A stretch of DNA of 6,807 nt from an uncultured Christensenella sp. (GTDB lineage Bacteria; Bacillota; Clostridia; Christensenellales; UBA1242). Position numbers and translations under genes: made by a program. This document shows, piece by piece, positions 1-6,807 of the stretch. The stretch spans positions 1 through 6,807 of the forward strand of contig CASFFJ010000130.1 in NCBI GenBank assembly GCA_949293915.1. The letters run 5' to 3'. A model generated the notes under the pieces. The model was not told the DNA's origin, searched no databases, and worked only from the letters and a program-made list of their open reading frames with translations. Each line of letters opens with the position of its first letter. Positions within the stretch are counted from its first letter, which is position 1.

Positions 1-3000
1 TATCCAACAGTTATTGATGAAACTTCTTCTCAAACTGTTCAAGTAGACACCGTAACGATTGAATACTACGCATACGAGCAAAAAACTTATTATCATAGAA
101 ATGATGAGGACGAAATTATTGCTACTTCATACTACTATTCAATTTCAGATGAGGTTACTTCACAAAACACAATTTATAGTTATGATTTAGACAGACAAGA
201 TCAAACTGAGTTCGTTTACGAAATTATGCCTAACACCGATCTCGTAACCTCTGATGGAAAATATGTAATCACAAAAACTTATCGAACGGACCCTGGCTTC
301 ACAATAAACGATAATGATTATTATTCACGAACCTTTGTTCTTTATGTTGATAGAAATGAAGTTATTTCAAACCCTGTCACCATAAGAGAGGAAAATGGTA
401 GTTCTCATTCAGAAAGTCTTGTTGGTGGAGAAATTTTTGTCGGTATGTATGACAGTGGAAGTATGGCAGATATTGTAGTTACTTTCCCTAATGGCATCGT
501 TGGAAGTTCTCAAATTGGTGATACTACTATATACAATGGCAATACTTCAAATTCTTTCTGGTCAACAAACAAATTGCCTGTTAGAGTTTATATTCCAACC
601 TATAAATATACAATGTATGCTATACAAAATGTAGATGAACAAGGTAATTATTATTACGAAGTAATCAACAGCGTAGAAGATAATCAATATTTTAGTGCGG
701 ATGAGTATCCAGAAAATGAAAATTATCAAATTGACGAATATCTCATCTATGCTGAAATTTATAAAGATTATGAAAATGCAAGAAGCACACCTATTTACAA
801 AACAACCACAACTTGGGATTCGCCAGATCCATCAAATGCTAGTTCAGTTAACGGTTTCTTAACATTCTACGACCAAAATGGAACACAATTAAATTATTTA
901 ACTGAAGAAGGCAATTATACAATCATGGTTTATCAAGGTTACAATAGTGTTGGGCTTGAGGATGAAAGTTTTAGACAGGTTGCCACATTCACTTTTACAA
1001 TTGAAAGCGTAAATCCTGACTTTACAGCAAGAACCCAAACAGGCAGAAATTTAAGTTTAGACCATGTTTATTCAAACGGAAGAATGATTGAACAATATCA
1101 TACTAATCAAGATATTGTACAAATTCTTTGGGAAAAACCAGATACTACCGATATATTTAAAGCTGAAATTGATCAAGATAGAATTACTGTTTCGGTAAAT
1201 GCAAATGGACAAACAAGTAGACCAATCGAAGTGAGTGCTTCAACGCTATTTAGCCGAATTGAAGAAAGCGGGAATTATTATATTGGAACATTAACATTTA
1301 GCGCCCTCTCCTCTGAAATATTCCAAGGCAATTTCTATCGAAATGGTAATTATATAGATATTACAATGCAATATCAAAATCATAATGATGAATATTATGA
1401 AACTGTAACAAAACGTATATTAATTGACACTCAAGCGCCTTTCATGAATATTGATAACCTTGTAAACAATGTTATTGGAAGCACATACAATTCAAACTTA
1501 ATATCTTATGAAGATTTGAGAAGTAAAACTAACATTGCTCGAGAGGCTGTTACTTCAAACACTGAAACAACTTTCAACACAAGCACACAAAGTGGTAATT
1601 TTAGATATTTTTCATTCAGTGTAAGTGGTGATTTCTTAAATACATTAAAAAATACAGCAAGCACAGAATCTTCACAAATATATTACCGTTTGTTTAATAA
1701 TAAATATACAACAGCAACAACATTTGAAACCACTCCAGACTCTTTCCTTGAAAGTAATTTTTCTAACATAAGTTCTCTTGACCAATTTGAAGTTGGCTCT
1801 TATTATGAAATTGTGGAAAGTGACTTGGCTGGAAATCTAACAATTTATACAATCTACATTGCAGATTATTCGGCAAATGAAAATCCAATAATCTCCTATC
1901 AAGTTCAAGAAAATGAAGAAATTGTGGAAAAAACATTAACACAAAATGATTATTTCTCTGCTCTTGCAATAACAAATCATACAGCACTACTAAATATTTT
2001 CGCAAAGCCGGGTCTTAACATTACAGGAATTGATTATTTTGGAAATGTTTGGACAAACTTTACTGTAACCGAAACAAATGAAAATGGTATTTCCGCCGTA
2101 TCATATTACTTCACTTCACCATGGCTTGGAGATAGAATTTATCGAATAAATGGCGATACCTTTACAGAAGTAAGTGTAAACACAATTCTGAATGGTGATA
2201 TGAATTCTAGATATAAAAGTGTTATTACTTTCTATGACCAAGTGCTAGGAGGAACTACAAATATTTATGTAAACACAAGAAATATCTCTCTTTCCGCTTC
2301 ACTCACAAGCGAACAGACTCGAGAATATATTTCTTTCAATCAACCAACAAGCACTGACCTTGAAAGTAGAGTATACGCATATCCATTCTTAACAAAATTA
2401 AAGATATATACACCTAGTTCGGATGCCGCCGGAACAGAAGAAATAGTATATTACAGTGATGAATTTGAAAATCAATTCGGGTTTGCTGACTTATGGCCAA
2501 ATTCACAAAATGTTATTGTAAGTTATACTTCTTCAAGGTTAACCTTTGAATTGAATCCAAATTTAAATCTAGCAAACAACACAAGAATTGTCTATGAGTT
2601 TACTGATAATTATGGCACTAAATATACAGAAATTCATCTATATCACGAAACAACAGGCTATCTTGAAGTATCATCAAGCAACACACTATATTCTTTCTAC
2701 AATCAAGATAACAATTTGTATTACATAACTGCAGACGACTTTAGATATACCTTTAACGAAGCAAAATATAGCGTTATGATATACCAATTTGAAGAAGACA
2801 CATGGGTACCTATTGATTTAACCACTCCTTATGTAAATATTGATGAATCTTTATCTAACACAACAATCAGAACTTTAAGATTTTATTCAAGAACAGAAAC
2901 ACCAAATTATTCATATCGTTATATGCTCGAAATTTATGACACAGCAAGAGAAGAAGGTGCAAGACCTGTCAAGACTGTTTACTTTATTTTAAACAATGAA

Positions 3001-5100
3001 ATTCCTTTGCCTGAAACTCAAAGCTTAGAAAATATCAATAATGAATTTTACTTTACTTCAAATGGAAGAATTGTAACTGCAAGTATTTTAGGTTTAAATA
3101 ATGAGAATCAAGTTGATTATTATTCAAGAGTTTCCTTAAATTATAGAACAAACACAACATTTCTGCCTGTCAAATTTGAAATCTCCACTGATGGAGTTAT
3201 TTGGGAAGAAATTGCCAGCGGCACGGAAATCAGTTGTCCAGAAAACGTTGAGCAACAAGAGTACTACTTAAGAATTTGGTATGATATGGATGAGATAAGG
3301 AATCTAGGATATATCGACCAAACAGGAAATCACGAATATATTTTTGAAGTTATTCCTCCAACTTATGTATATAACTTTAGATTATCAACAACTCTTACAA
3401 CTGCATATTATGTTACTGTTCATAGAGATGATGCCACAGAAATCGTACAAAAATCAGGGCAAACTTATACAACTCCGGGAACAACAAACACAAGAGTTTA
3501 TGCTAATCACTATATTGTAAATATTAATTACGCAGATAGAAAGTCATTGCTTGAAATCGTAACAAATGCCGAACAATTAATTGAAGCAAATCCGCTTCAG
3601 TCGAATGGAGAAGACGTATTTTATCAAGATGCCCCAAATGTCAGAACCTACATTTATACAATTTCTAACCTTGAAAATATAGGAACTATAAATAATATTC
3701 CTCGGTTTAACACACAAATAGCAATATCTTTCATAGAACCAACAAATCAATTCACAAGCGAATTCTATACATTTAATTCAGCAGGTATTATTGACAAAAA
3801 CAATAATTTAATCTCTTCATCAAGTTTAGATTTTATTGTTCCTGATTCTTCTTCAATAACACAAATGGAACTTCAATGGTCAAAATATTATGCTATTTCA
3901 CAAAATGTTATTAATATTAAAATAACAAAAAATGGCTATGAATTGACACCTGTAATTTACAGCCGAACGGAAAATGGACGTGAATATTACTATACTTATA
4001 TAACACGATCTGGAAGATATAGAATTTCGTTTGTTGACACAGCTGGAAATGTTCAAGTCTTTAACCTTGGAAACGCAACACAGACAGAAACTTTTACTTT
4101 AACATTCTTGAAAGATATTCCATTTACCGTAACTTACACAAATCCTTCAACAAACACTGAAGAAACCACTGAGCCTATAAGTGAAGCAGTATACAACGGA
4201 AATGTAGTACTACGTCTAGACACAAACACTTCGTCATATTACACTGCTGCAGGCGTAACATTAAGTGTAACCAGAAATGGTAGTGAATATGTTGGATATA
4301 GTTACGCAAATGGTGTTTACACATTCACAGAAACCGGATATTATGGTGTCACCTTTAGAGCAGTTTCAAGCCAAGATAACACAACAAATATAAGGTCTCA
4401 AACATATTACTTTACAATTTTAAACCCTAACGAAAATCGAAGTTCATTCATAATCAATAAATATTCAAATTATTATATTGAATCGATTATAAAAGACGGC
4501 GTAGACGTAACAGACATTTATATAAGATCGCTCAATCTTGACACAATAATTGTAGATCAACATGAATACTTAGCAGAACTTACATTGTCCTTCATTGACG
4601 AAAAAACGGGCGCTGGAACATATATTATAACAGTCAACAGCAATGAAAAATTATACAACAGCGAAAGCACTCATACAAGTTGGACATTCCAAGTAAAAAT
4701 CAAAGTGGCACGTCAAGAAGATTTGATTTATACTTCAATTAGTGCTGGACAATCAACCACCGATCCGATTACTGTTTCCTTCAACACAGGAAATATCTAT
4801 GAAGAATTTGGTGAAAGTAGGCTTCAAATTATTTACTATCAAAACAACACTCCATACACACAATATAGTTATAATATCAACAGCACAACAACAGGCGTAC
4901 AAAGTTATTCAATCGAAGATACAAATGAATACTTCATTCAACTTGTTTCTCCAAGCGGTAACCTCTTGTACAGCGCAAAAGTAACCAAAAACGAACCTTT
5001 CAATGCTGCAACAATCATTGCAATTGTAGTTTCAGTTGTGGTTGTCCTTGTTGTAATCATATTGATTATTATACTAAGAAAGAGAATTTCAGTTAAATAA
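1..5100 (+). CDS. Giant cell-surface protein of divergent Ig-like repeats with C-terminal membrane anchor (5' partial)
   Basis: The frame is open from base 1 to the TAA at 5098-5100, giving 1699 residues of a longer protein. The first ATG (226) has no Shine-Dalgarno sequence and the residues before it look the same, so the true start lies upstream. I recognise no named family. The chain is Asn/Thr/Ser/Tyr/Glu-rich with one Cys (residue 1079), and it reads as roughly nine or ten beta-sandwich units of 100-150 residues. Their ends carry Ig-like signatures: GKYVITKTY (86-94), GNYTIMVY (304-311), IDTQAP (475-480), SDLAGN (607-612), FTDNYGT (867-873), DQTGN (1106-1110), VDTAGN (1345-1350) and SPSGN near 1651-1655. 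Residues about 1669-1692 form one Ile/Val-rich membrane helix, followed by the basic tail RKRISVK. There is no LPXTG motif. Inferred role: an extracellular stalk or adhesin anchored in the membrane with its C-terminus inside. No catalytic motif is seen. The coding call is firm; the function is tentative. Confidence 0.93.
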   Translation, partial: YPTVIDETSSQTVQVDTVTIEYYAYEQKTYYHRNDEDEIIATSYYYSISDEVTSQNTIYSYDLDRQDQTEFVYEIMPNTDLVTSDGKYVITKTYRTDPGFTINDNDYYSRTFVLYVDRNEVISNPVTIREENGSSHSESLVGGEIFVGMYDSGSMADIVVTFPNGIVGSSQIGDTTIYNGNTSNSFWSTNKLPVRVYIPTYKYTMYAIQNVDEQGNYYYEVINSVEDNQYFSADEYPENENYQIDEYLIYAEIYKDYENARSTPIYKTTTTWDSPDPSNASSVNGFLTFYDQNGTQLNYLTEEGNYTIMVYQGYNSVGLEDESFRQVATFTFTIESVNPDFTARTQTGRNLSLDHVYSNGRMIEQYHTNQDIVQILWEKPDTTDIFKAEIDQDRITVSVNANGQTSRPIEVSASTLFSRIEESGNYYIGTLTFSALSSEIFQGNFYRNGNYIDITMQYQNHNDEYYETVTKRILIDTQAPFMNIDNLVNNVIGSTYNSNLISYEDLRSKTNIAREAVTSNTETTFNTSTQSGNFRYFSFSVSGDFLNTLKNTASTESSQIYYRLFNNKYTTATTFETTPDSFLESNFSNISSLDQFEVGSYYEIVESDLAGNLTIYTIYIADYSANENPIISYQVQENEEIVEKTLTQNDYFSALAITNHTALLNIFAKPGLNITGIDYFGNVWTNFTVTETNENGISAVSYYFTSPWLGDRIYRINGDTFTEVSVNTILNGDMNSRYKSVITFYDQVLGGTTNIYVNTRNISLSASLTSEQTREYISFNQPTSTDLESRVYAYPFLTKLKIYTPSSDAAGTEEIVYYSDEFENQFGFADLWPNSQNVIVSYTSSRLTFELNPNLNLANNTRIVYEFTDNYGTKYTEIHLYHETTGYLEVSSSNTLYSFYNQDNNLYYITADDFRYTFNEAKYSVMIYQFEEDTWVPIDLTTPYVNIDESLSNTTIRTLRFYSRTETPNYSYRYMLEIYDTAREEGARPVKTVYFILNNEIPLPETQSLENINNEFYFTSNGRIVTASILGLNNENQVDYYSRVSLNYRTNTTFLPVKFEISTDGVIWEEIASGTEISCPENVEQQEYYLRIWYDMDEIRNLGYIDQTGNHEYIFEVIPPTYVYNFRLSTTLTTAYYVTVHRDDATEIVQKSGQTYTTPGTTNTRVYANHYIVNINYADRKSLLEIVTNAEQLIEANPLQSNGEDVFYQDAPNVRTYIYTISNLENIGTINNIPRFNTQIAISFIEPTNQFTSEFYTFNSAGIIDKNNNLISSSSLDFIVPDSSSITQMELQWSKYYAISQNVINIKITKNGYELTPVIYSRTENGREYYYTYITRSGRYRISFVDTAGNVQVFNLGNATQTETFTLTFLKDIPFTVTYTNPSTNTEETTEPISEAVYNGNVVLRLDTNTSSYYTAAGVTLSVTRNGSEYVGYSYANGVYTFTETGYYGVTFRAVSSQDNTTNIRSQTYYFTILNPNENRSSFIINKYSNYYIESIIKDGVDVTDIYIRSLNLDTIIVDQHEYLAELTLSFIDEKTGAGTYIITVNSNEKLYNSESTHTSWTFQVKIKVARQEDLIYTSISAGQSTTDPITVSFNTGNIYEEFGESRLQIIYYQNNTPYTQYSYNINSTTTGVQSYSIEDTNEYFIQLVSPSGNLLYSAKVTKNEPFNAATIIAIVVSVVVVLVVIILIIILRKRISVK
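5005..5076 (+). other. C-terminal transmembrane anchor of the left giant protein
   Basis: Residues about 1669-1692 are an unbroken run of Ala, Ile, Val and Leu with one Ser, long enough to span a membrane. Arg-Lys-Arg and a four-residue end follow, which by the positive-inside rule puts the tail in the cytoplasm and the Ig-like units outside. No sortase motif precedes the helix. Confidence 0.88.
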
Positions 5101-5117
5101 ACTATTAAGCCTAAACT

Positions 5118-5155
5118 AAATAAAAGGATATAGTTTGCTATATCCTTTTATTTTT
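5118..5155 (+). terminator. Rho-independent terminator of the left gene
   Basis: A perfect 16-bp inverted repeat (5118-5133 with 5138-5153) encloses a TTTG loop. Its right arm ends in a T-rich run (5146-5149 and 5151-5155). It starts 17 bases after the TAA of the left gene. The stem is AT-rich with only three G-C pairs, as is common in low-GC genomes. On the minus strand the T-run is short and broken, so it probably acts mainly on left-gene transcripts. Confidence 0.85.
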
Positions 5156-5273
5156 AATCTTTTAATAAACCTTAACAAAATAATAATTAAAAGCAATGTG
5201 TTTCATTAAGCAAAGCCTCAAAATACAATATATTGAAAATATGAAATATCTAAATCAAATTAAAAGTAGCAAT

Positions 5274-5305
5274 AAAAAAATAGCGATTGTAGTCGCTATT
5301 TTTTT
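5274..5305 (-). terminator. Symmetrical, probably bidirectional terminator after the right gene
   Basis: A six-base stem (TAGCGA, 5281-5286, with TCGCTA, 5293-5298) closes a six-base loop and is flanked by seven A on the left and seven T on the right. These can extend the stem to 13 bp. Read on the minus strand it begins five bases after the right gene's stop codon and ends in seven T, so it should stop that gene. Read on the plus strand it also ends in seven T and can catch read-through from the left gene. Confidence 0.88.
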
Positions 5306-5310
5306 ATTTA

Positions 5311-6807
5311 TTATTTCTTAAGTTCTTTGTCAAGTTTAACCTTAGAAACAATGAAGTAGATAATAACACCAGCAAGAAGAAGAACAGAAATTACAATTAA
5401 AACTGTACCAATAACTCTATAAGTAATTGTTGGATCATAGGTTTCTTCCGTAACTTCAAAACTGAATTCTCTTGTTGCAGCATTTCCTGCTTCGTCAGTT
5501 ACTGTCACTGTGAAGGTATAATTACCAACTTCAGTTATCTTGTAAGCAACTTGATTTTCATTTTCAACTTCTGCTTCAATTGGTTCATCACTTGTATCAT
5601 CATTAACAAATTCATATGTTACTGTAAGATCTGCGTCTGCTGTCTTATCATCAGTAAATGTTAATTGTGTCAAATCAACTGTAAACAATCTACCATCTTC
5701 ATATTCTTGGAAATCTGAAAGTGAATATGTTGTTCCAATGAAATCTGTTTCATCAACAGTGTTAACTCTAATGATTGGATTTGTGTTATCTCCTGCACGA
5801 ATAACATATTCAGCATTTGTTGAGTTACCATTGTTATCATAAACAGTGTAAGCGATAGTTACTGTTCCGTTTTGAGTTACATTGATAGTTGTTCCTTCAA
5901 TCTTTTCAGCATTAGTTAAAGTGTCAACACTTGTTCTTGTTGAACCATCAACTTTGTATGTTGTTGTGATAGTAACTGAAGATCTTGAATAATTAATTCC
6001 ACTTGCATCAGTTGCTTCAATTCCTTGAATATTTAAAGCATAACCTTTTGTTTGGTCATCATTTGTTTTATCTAAAGCATCTGAAGAGATAGCTTCAATA
6101 TAATCATAATTTTTAAGTTTTGGTCCCTTTGTATCATTAACAGTAACACTTAAGTTATCACTTTCCCAAACATACATTTTCAAATTGTTTTGCCAATTTT
6201 CAAATCTTGCTTGATCAATTGTGATTGTATCTGCACCTTTACCACTTACTTTTGTTACTTGAACTGCACCTTCTGCATTTTCTGTAACAAGATATTCAGT
6301 GTATGTTTGTTTTTGTTCTTCAACAACAGAATCTGCTACAAAAACTCTATAAGTTGTTTCATTCTCAGTTCTAATCAAATAATTGTCTTGAGCATATGTC
6401 TCGTCAGTTTCTGAGAAGTAATCACCCATTCTTCCTGCATATGCATCTTCAACTGTCATTTCGTGATATTCAAATTGACTTGTTGAATAAACTCTTAATC
6501 TAGTTGTATAAGAAATTGCATATTCACCTTTTTCGGTTGGAGAGAATGAATTCATACCACGATTTGTTTCATAATCTGTTGCATAACCATTTTCATCAAC
6601 ACCAATTAAAACAACTTCAGGTTTGACAGTATAAGTTTCTTCTTTATAACTCTCATAGTCGAGTGAGTTATCTATTGAATAACTGATTGTAGGAGTTGGA
6701 AGATCTATAACAGGACTGTCATCAAGTTCAACAGTTTGATTTTCAAATGAAACATTGAATTCTGGGTCTTGAATTATCAATCTTGGTCCAACTGTGTATC
6801 TTGTGAA
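5311..6807 (-). CDS. Ig-like repeat surface protein with C-terminal membrane anchor (5' partial)
   Basis: The minus-strand frame is open from the window edge to the TAA at 5313-5311, giving 498 residues of a longer protein. The TTG at 6780-6778 has no ribosome site and nine codons before it stay open, so it is an internal Leu. The chain is acidic and I see no Cys. Unit one (about 8-107, numbering from the window edge) has the pattern of bacterial Ig-like domains: GP at 7-8, DLPTPT at 35-40 and FSPTEKGEYAISY at 88-100. A less clear stretch (108-224) follows. A second unit begins at DTKGP (225-229) and ends near YDNNGNST (323-330). A third runs from DNTNP (340-344) through VTDEAGN (436-442). 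One membrane helix (about 465-487) precedes a Lys-rich tail, with no LPXTG motif. Inferred role: membrane-anchored extracellular stalk or adhesin, convergent with the left gene. No enzyme motif is visible and I cannot assign a named family. Confidence 0.93.
   Translation of the reverse strand, partial: FTRYTVGPRLIIQDPEFNVSFENQTVELDDSPVIDLPTPTISYSIDNSLDYESYKEETYTVKPEVVLIGVDENGYATDYETNRGMNSFSPTEKGEYAISYTTRLRVYSTSQFEYHEMTVEDAYAGRMGDYFSETDETYAQDNYLIRTENETTYRVFVADSVVEEQKQTYTEYLVTENAEGAVQVTKVSGKGADTITIDQARFENWQNNLKMYVWESDNLSVTVNDTKGPKLKNYDYIEAISSDALDKTNDDQTKGYALNIQGIEATDASGINYSRSSVTITTTYKVDGSTRTSVDTLTNAEKIEGTTINVTQNGTVTIAYTVYDNNGNSTNAEYVIRAGDNTNPIIRVNTVDETDFIGTTYSLSDFQEYEDGRLFTVDLTQLTFTDDKTADADLTVTYEFVNDDTSDEPIEAEVENENQVAYKITEVGNYTFTVTVTDEAGNAATREFSFEVTEETYDPTITYRVIGTVLIVISVLLLAGVIIYFIVSKVKLDKELKK
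5347..5415 (-). other. C-terminal transmembrane anchor of the right protein
   Basis: Residues about 465-487, numbered from the window edge, form a hydrophobic span rich in Val, Ile and Leu. It is followed by an 11-residue tail with five Lys and no Arg. The charge pattern puts the tail in the cytoplasm and the Ig-like units outside. No sortase signal comes before the helix. Confidence 0.88.

Noticed and set aside
1763..2005. Minus-strand open frame of 80 codons inside the left gene
   Set aside because: It lies wholly within the strongly supported plus-strand gene, has no ribosome site that I can see, and encodes a low-quality Leu/Phe/His/Gln-rich sequence typical of an antisense shadow.
4742..4984. 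Plus-strand open frame of 80 codons in another frame of the left gene
   Set aside because: It overlaps the end of the left gene out of frame. The protein has no recognisable domain and the main frame runs on through it to the membrane anchor.
5226..5235. Ten-base palindrome CAATATATTG in the intergenic gap
   Set aside because: It is short, made almost only of A and T, and has no partner or nearby promoter. Such palindromes are expected by chance in sequence this AT-rich.
5156..5273. Possible small RNA or small gene between the two terminators
   Set aside because: I see no promoter-like pair, no ribosome site with an open frame and no stable G-C-containing hairpin in this stretch. It looks like plain AT-rich spacer.
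6190..6414. Plus-strand open frame of 74 codons opposite the right gene, rich in Cys and Phe
   Set aside because: The Cys/Phe/Ile richness is what results from reading the complement of an acidic, Thr-rich coding strand. It has no sign of independent coding.
1..6807. CRISPR array, insertion sequence, phage or defence-system genes
   Set aside because: No spaced direct repeats, terminal inverted repeats, transposase, integrase, nuclease or helicase motifs are visible. All coding sequence belongs to the two surface proteins.

Overview
The window comes from an AT-rich bacterial chromosome or plasmid, probably a low-GC Firmicute or a relative known mainly from metagenomes. This rests on base composition, the style of the two proteins (Asn/Thr/Tyr/Glu-rich, almost free of Cys) and rho-independent terminators. 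All 13 Trp codons I can find are TGG and neither reading frame contains TGA, so the standard bacterial code fits and there is no sign of the Mycoplasma code. The sequence alone does not support a genus.

There are only two genes, facing each other tail to tail, and both run off the window. Positions 1-5100 (+) hold the last 1699 residues of a very large surface protein built from divergent Ig-like beta-sandwich units, ending in one membrane helix and a short basic tail. Positions 5311-6807 (-) hold the last 498 residues of a second, unrelated-looking but similarly built protein: about three Ig-like units, one membrane helix and a Lys-rich tail. Neither true start codon is in the window. The Met at 226 and the TTG at 6780 are internal codons.

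The 210-bp gap (5101-5310) holds a hairpin terminator for the left gene (5118-5155) and a nearly symmetrical, probably bidirectional terminator just after the right gene's stop (5274-5305). Between them lies about 120 bp of AT-rich sequence in which I see no gene, RNA or promoter.

The likely common theme is the cell surface. Both products should be exported by a signal peptide outside the window, anchored by a C-terminal helix, and present long Ig-like stalks outside the cell, for example for adhesion or as envelope structure. No enzyme, transport, defence or mobile-element signature is visible. I see no convincing new biological system here. The points worth following are the size and divergence of the left protein, the membrane anchoring without an LPXTG signal, and the pairing of two such genes.
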